The notes under the pieces: generated by a model
The model's database searches: none
Told to the model about the DNA's origin: nothing
Seen by the model: the letters and a program-made list of their open reading frames with translations, nothing else
Source of the DNA: UBA2040 sp041751955
GTDB taxonomy: Bacteria; Bacteroidota; Bacteroidia; Flavobacteriales_D; Crocinitomicaceae
Length of the DNA stretch: 64,000 nt
Direction: 5' to 3'
Assembly: GCA_041751955.1 (NCBI GenBank)
Contig: JBGSIB010000073.1
Location: 1-64,000 of the forward strand
Shown here: positions 54,555 to 63,304 of the stretch, piece by piece
How positions within the stretch are numbered: the stretch's first letter is position 1
How the letters are laid out: every line of letters starts with the position of its first letter
Program-made: the position numbers and the translations under genes

Positions 54555-55772
54555 ATGGGAAGAGAGAGATCAATTCTACACATGGATTTGGACACCTTTT
54601 TTGTATCGTGCGAACGTTTGCTCGACAGTCGATTGAACGGTAAACCGATACTCATTGGCGGAACGAGCGATCGTGGTGTGGTGGCGGCCTGCAGCTACGA
54701 AGCGCGAAAGTTTGGCGTGCACTCCGCTATGCCGATGAAAATGGCTATAGAAAGATGTCCAGAAGCGATTATCATCAAAGGAAATTCGTCGACGTACATG
54801 AAATATTCGGGCATGGTAACCGATATTATCAAGGAAGATGCGCCACTCTATGAAAAATCGTCGGTGGATGAATTTTACCTCGATTTGACGGGAATGGACC
54901 GCTTTTACGGCTGTTTGAAATACGCCAGTGAATTGCGCCAGCGGATTATAAAAGAAACAGGATTGCCTATTTCCTTCGGACTTTCAGAAAATAAAACGGT
55001 ATCGAAAATTGCTACGGGCGAAGCGAAACCCAACAATCAAATCAAGATAGACTATGGAGAAGAGAAACCATTTTTAGGACCACTTTCCGTGCGGAAAATA
55101 CCGATGGTGGGACTCAAAACCTATCAAAACTTACGCAATTTGGGGATTCAAAAAATTCAAACCATTCAAGAAATGCCACTAGAAATGATGGAAAGTGCTT
55201 TTGGAAAAAATGGCGGTGGAATCTGGAAAAAAGCCCAAGGAATTGACCATTCGCCTGTGATTCAATACAACGAACGGAAGTCTATTTCCACCGAAAGAAC
55301 TTTTGACAACGACACCATAGATGTACAAAAGCTAAAAGGAATTCTCGCTGCGATGGCAGAAAATCTAGCTTTTCAATTGCGGAGAGGTCAGAAAGTTTGT
55401 GCTTGCGTTACCGTAAAAGTTCGTTATTCCGATTTTCAGACCCAAACGCTTCAAAAACACTTGCCTTACACATCCGCTGACCATGATTTGATTCCGCTCG
55501 TTGCCGAACTTTTTGAGCGTTTGTACAATCGCCGTTTGCTCGTTCGCTTGATTGGCGTGCGCTTCAGCAGTTTGGTCAACGGTCACCACCAAATGAGTCT
55601 CTTCGACGACAAAGCCAATTACGCCAAACTCTACCAAGCCATGGATAAAATGCGCATTCGTTATGGCGATAGAGCCGTTCTTCGCGCAGTGGGCATTGAA
55701 GCGAGAACGATTGGGAGGTGGAATCCGTTTTCGGGCGAGCCGCCGCCGTTGTTGGCTAATCGTAGATCTTAA
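54555..55772 (+). CDS. Y-family DNA polymerase of mutagenesis cassette
   Basis: The protein has 405 residues from ATG 54555 (MGRERSILHMDLDTFF). The frame opens at 54510 inside the inverted repeat. Active-site residues are intact: D11 in HMDLDTFF with the steric-gate F16, and D105/E106 in SSVDEFYLDLTG. A clamp-binding-like motif, QMSLFDD, lies near the C-terminus. It resembles the polymerase of ImuB/DnaE2-type pairs, but ImuB proper has lost these acidic residues, so it is an active DinB-like enzyme. It stands 132 bp before dnaE. The GC content looks higher than in neighbouring genes. Confidence 0.88.
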   Translation: MGRERSILHMDLDTFFVSCERLLDSRLNGKPILIGGTSDRGVVAACSYEARKFGVHSAMPMKMAIERCPEAIIIKGNSSTYMKYSGMVTDIIKEDAPLYEKSSVDEFYLDLTGMDRFYGCLKYASELRQRIIKETGLPISFGLSENKTVSKIATGEAKPNNQIKIDYGEEKPFLGPLSVRKIPMVGLKTYQNLRNLGIQKIQTIQEMPLEMMESAFGKNGGGIWKKAQGIDHSPVIQYNERKSISTERTFDNDTIDVQKLKGILAAMAENLAFQLRRGQKVCACVTVKVRYSDFQTQTLQKHLPYTSADHDLIPLVAELFERLYNRRLLVRLIGVRFSSLVNGHHQMSLFDDKANYAKLYQAMDKMRIRYGDRAVLRAVGIEARTIGRWNPFSGEPPPLLANRRS

Positions 55773-55776
55773 GTTG

Positions 55777-55890
55777 GACCGCTGCGCTTTTGGAGTATTG
55801 ACCGCTTTGCTGTTGGAGTATGAATCAGGCTTAATCCATCAGCGTAGCGGTCTAGCAGTCAGCCGCGGGTGACGATCCAGCAGCGAAGCA
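55777..55890. repeat. Intergenic GC-rich repeat cluster before dnaE
   Basis: Units of about 18 bp with pattern GACCGCTKYGCT-N-TTGGA-like occur at 55777-55794 and 55800-55817. Inverted copies lie at 55835-55852 (16 of 18 bases pair with the reverse complement of the first unit) and at 55876-55890, and a GTCAGCCGCGG motif sits at 55857-55867. The related cluster at 58857-58957 lies on the other side of dnaE. Confidence 0.7.
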
Positions 55891-55904
55891 ATCTAAAACA
55901 AAAA

Positions 55905-58847
55905 ATGATAGCAAAATCACACTTCAGTCTAAAATTCGGCATAAAATCGCCCGAAGAAATTGTCCAATGGGCAAAGGATTCCGGCTACGCAAATGTGGCG
56001 CTGGCGGATATCAATTCGACTACAGCGGGCTTGGCGTTTTGTCTTGAAAATCAGCGGGAAGGACGCGAAACGATTGTGGGCGCTGATGTGCGAAATGGAA
56101 TGAATTGCTGCTTCGTGGCGCTGGCTAAAAACAACCGCGGATACCATGAATTGAATACTTTTCTATCGCAACACTTGCACCGAAAAGAAGATTTTCCCGA
56201 ACGGGCACCACACTTTGGGAATTGCTTCGTGATTTATCCGTGGGGAAAGGAACCGAAAAAACTCAGTGAAAATGAATTCATCGGAATTTCGCTGACAGAT
56301 TTGAATCGATTGACGTGGAAAAACAAAGATGGCTTGAACCCGAAAATGGTCTTGCTACACCAAATGACTTTCCGCAACAAGCGCGACTTTAATACGCATC
56401 GGCTGCTTCGGGCAGTGGACCAAAATTGCTTGCTTTCGAAATTGCCTTTGGAAGAACAAGCTTCGCCTGAGGATCTGTTTTTAACGAAAGACGAACTGCT
56501 AGAAAAACTAGGCCACTTCTCCCCGCTTTTCGACCGAATGGAAGAACTTTTGAAGAAATGTCAATTGCATTTTGAATTTGGTGAAGAAGCCCAGCCACAG
56601 AACCTCAACACCTACACAGGCAGTAAAAAAGAAGATTTCATCTTGCTGAAACAACTCGCTTACGAAGGCTTGAGTTATCGCTACAAAGAGGTGACAGACA
56701 CGGTCATTGCTCGGGTGGAAAAGGAAATTGAAATCATTGCTCAGAAAGATTATCTCTCTTATTTCCTCATTACCTGGGATTTCACATCCTATGCGCGATC
56801 GAAAAATTATTTCTACGTGGGACGAGGCAGTGGCGCCAACAGTATCATTGCGTATTTGCTGCGAATAACGGATGTCGATCCTTTGGAACTGGATTTGTAC
56901 TTCGAACGTTTCATCAACCTGTATCGAAAAAATCCACCCGATTTCGATATTGATTTCTCCTGGAAAGACCGAGAAGATGTAACGCAATACATCTTTAATC
57001 GCTACCCAAATGCGGCGCTTTTGTGCACGTACAACACGTTTCAATACAAAGCAACCGTTCGCGAATTGGGAAAAGTTTTTGGTTTACCAAAATCAGAAAT
57101 GGACGTCTTGAGCAAAGGTCGTTTTGATGTGCGGCAACTCGATCAACTTTCGCAGCTGGTTTTGCGCTACGCCAAACAAATCGAAGGACTTCCCTCCCAT
57201 TTGAGCGTTCATGCGGGCGGAATTGTCATCAGTGAAAAACCCATTACTTGGTATTCTGCCACTTTTCTTCCGCCCAAAGGTTACGCCACGACTCAGTTTT
57301 CGATGTTGGAAGCGGAAGATGTGGGATTGTATAAATTCGATGTCCTCAGTCAGCGTGGTTTGGCAAAAATTCATGATTGTTTGGAGATCGTAGAATACAA
57401 TCAGCCTGAAAATCCGGCGCACGACATCCACGATTTGGCCCATTTCAAGGAGGATCTGAAAATCAAACATATTCTCAGAAACGCCCAGGCACTCGGTTGT
57501 TTTTACGTGGAATCGCCCGCCATGCGTATGTTGTTGCAAAAACTACAAGTCGATGATTATCTGACATTGGTAGCGGCAAGTTCCATTATTCGTCCCGGTG
57601 TTTCGCATTCTGGTATGATGCGCGAATACATCATGCGCCACCGTTTTCCCGAACGACGAAAAGAAGCGCATCCCGTGATGATGGAAATCATGCCCGATAC
57701 CTATGGCGTGATGGTTTATCAGGAAGATGTCATCAAAGTAGCGCATTACTTTGCCGGACTCGATTTAGGCGAAGCAGATGTTCTCCGTAGAGGCATGTCG
57801 GGCAAGTTCCGTTCGCGGGCAGAATTCACCAAAGTAGAAGAAACCTATTTTAAAAACTGTTTCGAAAAAGGTCACCCGAAAGAACTAGCTACCGAAGTTT
57901 GGCGACAAATAGAAAGTTTTGCTGGTTATGCTTTTTCCAAAGGTCATTCCGCTTCGTACGCCGTAGAAAGTTACCAAAGTTTGTACTTGAAAGCCTATTA
58001 TCCATTGGAATACATGGTGGCGACCATCAATAATTTTGGTGGATATTATCGAACGGAAATTTATGTTCACGAAGCGCGCATGTTGGGTGCCACCATCGAA
58101 CCGCCTAGCATCAATGAAGGTGATTATGAGTGTGTTATCCATGGTAAACGAGTGATTTTAGGTTTCAATTTGGTACAAAGTGCGGAAAGTAAAATTCTAC
58201 AAAAAGTCTATCGTGAAAAGCGGTTGAATGGTCCCTACTCTTCTTTTGACAATCTGATGAGTCGCTGTTTTATTCCTTTGGAACAACTGCTGCTCATCAT
58301 TCGGGTGGATGCCTTGCGCGACTTGCCTGAAGACAGAAAAAGTCTGCTTTGGAAAGCCCATTTGTATCACAACAAAACAAAAGATCGCGCACCCGAACCT
58401 GAACTTTTTCCCATGGAACGCAAGCAATATCAACTTCCCAAATTATCGGACAGTGAATTGGAGCGTGCTTTCGAGCAAATGGAATTGTTGGGTTTTCCGC
58501 TTTGCAATCCTTTTGATTTATTGCCCGAAGAATTGCCCCCACACACTTTATCGCGCGATATTCCCAATCGGAAAGGACTGAAAGTGACCTGTTACGGTTA
58601 TCTGGTTGCCTTGAAACAATCCAAAACCGTTCGCGGCGACTACATGTATTTTGGTAATTTCATTGACATCGAAGGACAAATACTCGATTCCGTCCACTTT
58701 CCAGAAGTAGCAGCGCGTTACCGTTTTCACGGAAGAGGAATTTACGAAATTATCGGTGTGATTTCAGAAGAATTTGGGCATTATGCTATTGAAGTTGGGC
58801 AATTGCGGAAATTGAATTATATGGGGGATGTTCGTTACGAAGATTAA
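55905..58847 (+). CDS. Error-prone-type DNA polymerase III alpha subunit (short DnaE)
   Basis: The protein has 980 residues from ATG 55905 (MIAKSHFSLKFGIKSPEE). It holds a degenerate PHP domain (1-75: SHFSLKF, ADINS in place of the usual TDH metal site), then the C-family polymerase core with catalytic D348 and D350 in PDFDIDF, GRGSGANSIIAYLL and GYAFSKGHSASYAV, and an OB domain at the end. It is shorter than replicative DnaE. Pairing with a Y-family polymerase recalls DnaE2 mutagenesis cassettes. The upstream in-frame start at 55869 adds an unlikely repeat-derived leader. Confidence 0.87.
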   Translation: MIAKSHFSLKFGIKSPEEIVQWAKDSGYANVALADINSTTAGLAFCLENQREGRETIVGADVRNGMNCCFVALAKNNRGYHELNTFLSQHLHRKEDFPERAPHFGNCFVIYPWGKEPKKLSENEFIGISLTDLNRLTWKNKDGLNPKMVLLHQMTFRNKRDFNTHRLLRAVDQNCLLSKLPLEEQASPEDLFLTKDELLEKLGHFSPLFDRMEELLKKCQLHFEFGEEAQPQNLNTYTGSKKEDFILLKQLAYEGLSYRYKEVTDTVIARVEKEIEIIAQKDYLSYFLITWDFTSYARSKNYFYVGRGSGANSIIAYLLRITDVDPLELDLYFERFINLYRKNPPDFDIDFSWKDREDVTQYIFNRYPNAALLCTYNTFQYKATVRELGKVFGLPKSEMDVLSKGRFDVRQLDQLSQLVLRYAKQIEGLPSHLSVHAGGIVISEKPITWYSATFLPPKGYATTQFSMLEAEDVGLYKFDVLSQRGLAKIHDCLEIVEYNQPENPAHDIHDLAHFKEDLKIKHILRNAQALGCFYVESPAMRMLLQKLQVDDYLTLVAASSIIRPGVSHSGMMREYIMRHRFPERRKEAHPVMMEIMPDTYGVMVYQEDVIKVAHYFAGLDLGEADVLRRGMSGKFRSRAEFTKVEETYFKNCFEKGHPKELATEVWRQIESFAGYAFSKGHSASYAVESYQSLYLKAYYPLEYMVATINNFGGYYRTEIYVHEARMLGATIEPPSINEGDYECVIHGKRVILGFNLVQSAESKILQKVYREKRLNGPYSSFDNLMSRCFIPLEQLLLIIRVDALRDLPEDRKSLLWKAHLYHNKTKDRAPEPELFPMERKQYQLPKLSDSELERAFEQMELLGFPLCNPFDLLPEELPPHTLSRDIPNRKGLKVTCYGYLVALKQSKTVRGDYMYFGNFIDIEGQILDSVHFPEVAARYRFHGRGIYEIIGVISEEFGHYAIEVGQLRKLNYMGDVRYED

Positions 58848-58856
58848 TGGAATTTG

Positions 58857-58957
58857 GACCACTTCGTTGATGGATCATGGAGCATGGACCGTCAGCCGCG
58901 GCAGACTGATGGATCGTCATCTTAAGGTGACTGATGGAGTATGGACTGCGTGCAAGG
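58857..58957. repeat. Intergenic repeat cluster after dnaE
   Basis: Contains GACCACTTCGTTGATGGA (58857-58874) and GACCGTCAGCCGCGG followed by ACTGATGGA, then a third ACTGATGGAGTATGGACT stretch. It shares GTCAGCCGCGG and the unit pattern with the cluster at 55777-55890. Confidence 0.7.
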
Positions 58958-59029
58958 ATAATTGCATAATGAAGAAATTCAAAACGGATTGAATAAAGAA
59001 AAATGAATAGCGAATTGAGAAGAATATTA

Positions 59030-59037
59030 TATCTTTG
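59030..59037 (+). promoter_or_regulatory. -7 promoter box TATCTTTG of tRNA-Leu
   Basis: An exact TAnnTTTG, 15 bp before the tRNA at 59053. It is the clearest anchor that this box is the vegetative promoter in this genome. Confidence 0.65.
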
Positions 59038-59052
59038 CGGCACAAATTTGCT

Positions 59053-59134
59053 GCCCACGTGGCGAAATTGGTAGACGTGCACGCTTGAGGGGCGTGTGCC
59101 TTCGGGTGTGCTGGTTCGAATCCAGTCGTGGGCA
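59053..59134 (+). tRNA. tRNA-Leu (anticodon GAG)
   Basis: It folds as a cloverleaf with acceptor stem GCCCACG (59053-59059) pairing with CGTGGGC (59127-59133) and discriminator A. The anticodon loop reads CTTGAGG (anticodon GAG, Leu). A long variable arm fits tRNA-Leu, and the T-loop has GGTTCGAATCC. The CCA end is not encoded. It would decode CUC/CUU leucine codons. Confidence 0.96.
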
Positions 59135-59141
59135 CTTTTTA

Positions 59142-59183
59142 AAAACCAGCAGAGGGGCGATTAATCGCCCCTCTGCTGGTTTT
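59142..59183 (+). terminator. Perfect inverted-repeat terminator after tRNA-Leu
   Basis: A 42-bp perfect inverted repeat, AAAACCAGCAGAGGGGCGATT followed by its reverse complement, ends in GGTTTT and then AATC. The stem is long and GC-rich, and the T run is short. Confidence 0.75.
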
Positions 59184-59328
59184 AATCATATCCCAACCAT
59201 TTCAAATTTTTATTGTCATTTTCTGTAAGTTTTTCCACAAAAAAACATCTTATCAAAATCCAAAAGGAAAATTGGAACGTATGTTAATTATATGCGTATT
59301 TTAAACCTTTTTTTATCAGAAATGTAAC

Positions 59329-60030
59329 TTGAGCGATAAAACGGCCATATTGATTTTTTCCCGTTCGGCAAAAGCTGAGGCAATCGCCAAATCCTTTTTG
59401 CCTGACGAAAAAAGGAACTTTAAGGTGGCGTGTGCGCTGATAAATTCCATTCAAGCTAAAGCGGAAAAATCCGGGATTAAAGTCTTTATTTTAGATGAAA
59501 ATCAACAGATTGGCGATAGTTTTGGTGAGCGATTTGCGCATGCTTTCCAATCCATTTTTGACTTAGGTTTTGAAAATATTATTTCCATTGGGAACGATAG
59601 TCCGGATTTGACATTAGACCATTTGAACTTAGCCATTCAGCAAATGGAAAAAGGATTCACGGTTCTTGGTCCAACCGTCAATCATGGGTATTACCTTATT
59701 GGACTAAACAAAAAACAGTTCCATTTCAAAGATTTTCAGGAACTGCATTGGCAAACCAATCTTTTGCAACTTTCGCTGAGCGATTATTTCGTCAAATCGA
59801 AAACGGAAATCACTTTTTTAGAATCATTAATTGATATAAACTCCGAGGAAAATTTACTCAGCTTTTTAGAGGAAACAACAGAAAAAACCAGCTTGTTTCG
59901 GGTACTTTTTTCAATAGTTTTTCCAACTTCTTTGAATCACGACGCCTTGCCAATTGGCGCGGAAAAATCGCTATCTGTTTCCATTGAGGGCTTGCGCGGA
60001 CCACCTACTCCCTATTTCAACCTCAATTGA
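59329..60030 (+). CDS. DUF2064 (glycosyltransferase-A-like) protein
   Basis: The protein has 233 residues from TTG 59329 (MSDKTAILIFSRSAKAEA). The DUF2064 pattern is ILIFSRSAKAEAIAKSF and IISIGNDSPDLTLDHLNLAI, with HGYYLIGLNKKQF. The family has a nucleotide-sugar transferase fold of unknown substrate. The C-terminal 40 residues (after EETTEKTSLF) are extra. No ATG is available at this position, so TTG is the likely start. Confidence 0.82.
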   Translation: MSDKTAILIFSRSAKAEAIAKSFLPDEKRNFKVACALINSIQAKAEKSGIKVFILDENQQIGDSFGERFAHAFQSIFDLGFENIISIGNDSPDLTLDHLNLAIQQMEKGFTVLGPTVNHGYYLIGLNKKQFHFKDFQELHWQTNLLQLSLSDYFVKSKTEITFLESLIDINSEENLLSFLEETTEKTSLFRVLFSIVFPTSLNHDALPIGAEKSLSVSIEGLRGPPTPYFNLN

Positions 60031-60068
60031 AATAAGTAAGTAATCCAAACATCATTTTAAAGTCATCC

Positions 60069-63000
60069 ATGAAAAAAATTACCCTATTGGCAGTCTTATG
60101 CCTCGCGCAGTTTTTTGCATTTTCTCAAAACACAAAGGTCTCAGGAATTGTACTCGACTTCCAAACAAAACAAGGAATTCCCGGTGCGTTGGTCGAAGAA
60201 ATGGGCAACAACAATAAACTTTACACCGAATCCGATGGAAGCTTCACAATTACGACCGCTAGTCTCAACGCGACGCTTTTGATTTCATATTTCGGTTACG
60301 ACAAACAAGAAGTCCCTTTAGCGGGCCGCGCTAAAATCGAAGTGATTCTGCAATCTAGTGCACAAGAAGTTGGGGAAGTTATCATCACGGCCCTTGGTCT
60401 GCAAAGAAAAAACAAGGATTTAGGCTATGCTGTTCAAACTTTAGAAGCAAAAGAAATATCAGACGTTAAATCGCCCAATTTTCTCGACGGATTAGCTGGA
60501 AAAGTGGCTGGTGTAACCATCACACAAGGTGCGACAGGCGTTGGTTCTTCAGCCAAAATTGTGATTCGAGGAGAATCGTCTTTCACCAACAACAACCCTT
60601 TATTTGTTGTCGATGGAATCATCATCAATAACAATACAATCGTCAATCCAACAACAGATGCCGCAGCTGGTTTTCAAGAAATTGACTTTGGAAACGGCGG
60701 AATGGAAATCAATGCGGATGATGTGGAATCTGTAACGGTATTGAAAGGTCCAAGTGCAGCTGCATTATACGGAACAAGAGCCGCAAACGGTGTCATCATT
60801 ATCACGACGAAAAAAGGTGAAAAAAGAAATGGCTTAGGCATCAGTTTCAACAGCACCACTTATTTTGAGCAAGCCTTCAAACTACCTGAATTTCAAAACA
60901 AATACGGTCAAGGAAATAGTGGCCAATTTGCTTTCAAAGATGGTTTAGGTGGCGGAACAAATGATGGTATTTCTTACTCTTGGGGACCAGAATTGGACAA
61001 AGGTATTTTGGTGGCACAATACGATAGTCCTGTGACGTTGCCAGATGGAACGATCGTTCGAGGTGGTGATGTGGCTGTTCATGGAGGTGCACCCATTACA
61101 CCGACAGAATTTAAATCTTACCCAAACAATTTGAAAGATTTTTATGAAACTGGTGTAACGACAATTAATAATATCGCTATTTCCAGCGCTTTCGAAAAAG
61201 GTGATTATCGTTTATCTTTTACGGATATGAACAGTAATTCCATTCTTCCTGGTGTAAATTTGAAACGAAAAAATATCTCAGCCAAGTTAAATTTTAACCC
61301 AATTACCAAATTGAATATTGGTACGAACATCAACTATATCAACTCACAAAGCGACAATCGTCCTGGAGCTGGATATGGTTCTGAAAACTTAAACTATTCT
61401 ATTGTAGCTTGGGGTCCGCGTTCGCTTGATATTACGGCCATGGAAGACTATTGGCAATCTGGATTGGAGGGTTTGCAACAATATTCTTTCAACTATACGT
61501 TTTTTGATAATCCGTATTTCATGATGTATGAAAACAGAAACTCTTTCAACCGAGACCGAGTGATTGGTAATCTGAACGCAAGCTACAGATTTTCAGAAAA
61601 ATTTGATGTTACAATTCGCTCTGGAATGGATTTTTCAACGGAGAAAAGAGAACTTCGTAGAGCATACAGTTCCAATCGTTTTGTGAAAGGTGCCTATGCT
61701 GAACATTACGTGAATTTCCGTGAAAACAATACCGACATTTTATTCAACTACAAAGATAAATTCGGCAAAGATTTGTCTCTTGAAATTTCGGCTGGAGCCA
61801 ACCGAATGGACCAAAGCACCTCGCTTTCTCAATTCACGGCAAGTGCTTTAGCCCAACCAGGAATCTATCGTTTGTCGAATGCTGCTACTCCATTGGAAAT
61901 CAATGAATACAAAACTCAAAAGAGAATAAACAGTGTCTATGCTCTAGCCAAATTAGGCTACAAAAATTATTTGTATTTGGATATTACCGCAAGAAATGAT
62001 TGGTCAAGTGCCCTAGCTACACCAAACTCTACCGATAACGTTTCCTTTTTCTATCCGTCAGCTTCGGCAAGTGTAATCGTTTCTAATATCGTTTCTTTAC
62101 CGAAGAAAATTTCCTTTTTCAAAATTCGTGGTGGCTACGCACAAGTTGGAAATGACACAGATCCTTACAACACAGCTGGAGCATTTTTGCCACAAGTTCC
62201 TGTCAATGGTCAACCTACGTTTTCAAGTCAATCGACTATTGCCAATCCGAATTTATTACCAGAGCGAACAGGTAGTTTTGAAGTCGGAACAGACATTCGC
62301 TTTTTCAAAGATCGCTTGAAATTTGATTTGACATATTACGACGCAAAAACGACAAATCAAATCATTTCCTTGCCTGTGGCGGCTTCCTCTGGTTACAACC
62401 AACAAATTGTAAATGGCGGACTTGTTCGTTCGAAAGGTTGGGAAATATTTGCTTCAGGCACACCGATTCGAAAAGAAAATTTCAGTTGGCAAACTGGATT
62501 GAATTTTTCGCGCAATGTTTCTACTGTTGAAGAATTACCAACAGGAGTTGATAAAATCACTTTGGCCTATTCACGTGTTTATGATAATGTGAACCAAACT
62601 GTTTGGTTTCAAGTGGAAGAAGGTGGACGAATTGGAGACATGTACGGCACAGGATACAAGAAAAACGAAAACGGAGATTTCATTATCAATTCAAGTGGAA
62701 ATTATGTTGCCAACAATGAATTGATCAAATTGGGCAATTACAATCCAGATTTTATTTTGGGATGGTCCAATAATTTCCAATACAAAAACTTTGACTTCAA
62801 TTTCTTATTCGATTGGCGACAAGGTGGAATATTGGTTTCTAGAACATTAGCCTTGGCTGCTGTGGGCGGACAATTGATTGAAACTGAAAATCGTCCAGCA
62901 GAAGGAATTGTTGCAGAGGGAGTTGTCAATGTGGGTTCGGAAGAAAATCCAGTTTGGGAGCAAAACACCAAGGCTATTTCAGCGGAAAGTTATTATCGTC

Positions 63001-63293
63001 AATATTACGATCGTAATCATGAAGAGAACAACACCTACAATGGTTCTTATCTGAAGTTACGTCAGTTTTCTATTGGTTACACCTTTAAAAATGACAAGGC
63101 GAAGGGCTTTATTTCCCAAGACCACAATTTGAAAGTTTCCATCATTGGACGAAATCTTTTCGCTATTTCAAACATTCCTCATTTTGATCCAGAGCAAACT
63201 GCTACTCAAGGACAAAAATTCTTAAGCGGTGTTGAAGATATGTCTTACGCTTCCACAAGAAGCATAGGAATTAAACTGGGGTATAACTTTTAA
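60069..63293 (+). CDS. SusC/RagA-family TonB-linked outer-membrane receptor
   Basis: The protein has 1,074 residues: a signal peptide (MKKITLLAVLCLAQFFAFSQ), a carboxypeptidase-like N-terminal domain (about 20-110, VSGIVLDFQTKQGIPGALV), a plug domain (GLAGKVAGVTITQG, IRGESSFTNNNPLFVVDG) and a 22-strand barrel ending in RSIGIKLGYNF. It imports large solutes across the outer membrane using TonB energy. It is followed by a SusD-like lipoprotein gene, so the pair forms a nutrient-uptake unit, possibly for oligosaccharides or peptides. Confidence 0.95.
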   Translation: MKKITLLAVLCLAQFFAFSQNTKVSGIVLDFQTKQGIPGALVEEMGNNNKLYTESDGSFTITTASLNATLLISYFGYDKQEVPLAGRAKIEVILQSSAQEVGEVIITALGLQRKNKDLGYAVQTLEAKEISDVKSPNFLDGLAGKVAGVTITQGATGVGSSAKIVIRGESSFTNNNPLFVVDGIIINNNTIVNPTTDAAAGFQEIDFGNGGMEINADDVESVTVLKGPSAAALYGTRAANGVIIITTKKGEKRNGLGISFNSTTYFEQAFKLPEFQNKYGQGNSGQFAFKDGLGGGTNDGISYSWGPELDKGILVAQYDSPVTLPDGTIVRGGDVAVHGGAPITPTEFKSYPNNLKDFYETGVTTINNIAISSAFEKGDYRLSFTDMNSNSILPGVNLKRKNISAKLNFNPITKLNIGTNINYINSQSDNRPGAGYGSENLNYSIVAWGPRSLDITAMEDYWQSGLEGLQQYSFNYTFFDNPYFMMYENRNSFNRDRVIGNLNASYRFSEKFDVTIRSGMDFSTEKRELRRAYSSNRFVKGAYAEHYVNFRENNTDILFNYKDKFGKDLSLEISAGANRMDQSTSLSQFTASALAQPGIYRLSNAATPLEINEYKTQKRINSVYALAKLGYKNYLYLDITARNDWSSALATPNSTDNVSFFYPSASASVIVSNIVSLPKKISFFKIRGGYAQVGNDTDPYNTAGAFLPQVPVNGQPTFSSQSTIANPNLLPERTGSFEVGTDIRFFKDRLKFDLTYYDAKTTNQIISLPVAASSGYNQQIVNGGLVRSKGWEIFASGTPIRKENFSWQTGLNFSRNVSTVEELPTGVDKITLAYSRVYDNVNQTVWFQVEEGGRIGDMYGTGYKKNENGDFIINSSGNYVANNELIKLGNYNPDFILGWSNNFQYKNFDFNFLFDWRQGGILVSRTLALAAVGGQLIETENRPAEGIVAEGVVNVGSEENPVWEQNTKAISAESYYRQYYDRNHEENNTYNGSYLKLRQFSIGYTFKNDKAKGFISQDHNLKVSIIGRNLFAISNIPHFDPEQTATQGQKFLSGVEDMSYASTRSIGIKLGYNF

Positions 63294-63304
63294 AACATAG
63301 AATC

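Noticed and set aside
54419..54655. Minus-strand frame over the cassette leader
   Set aside because: It is antisense to the polymerase start and has no family features.
54555..55772. Calling the Y-family protein ImuB
   Set aside because: The catalytic acidic residues are intact, unlike ImuB.
55777..58957. Repeat clusters as insertion-sequence ends
   Set aside because: No transposase lies between or beside them, and the enclosed gene is a full-length polymerase. The units are irregular.
59053..59134. tRNA-Leu as an attachment site for the polymerase cassette
   Set aside because: The cassette is on the 5' side of the tRNA, no integrase is present and no 3'-end duplication was seen.
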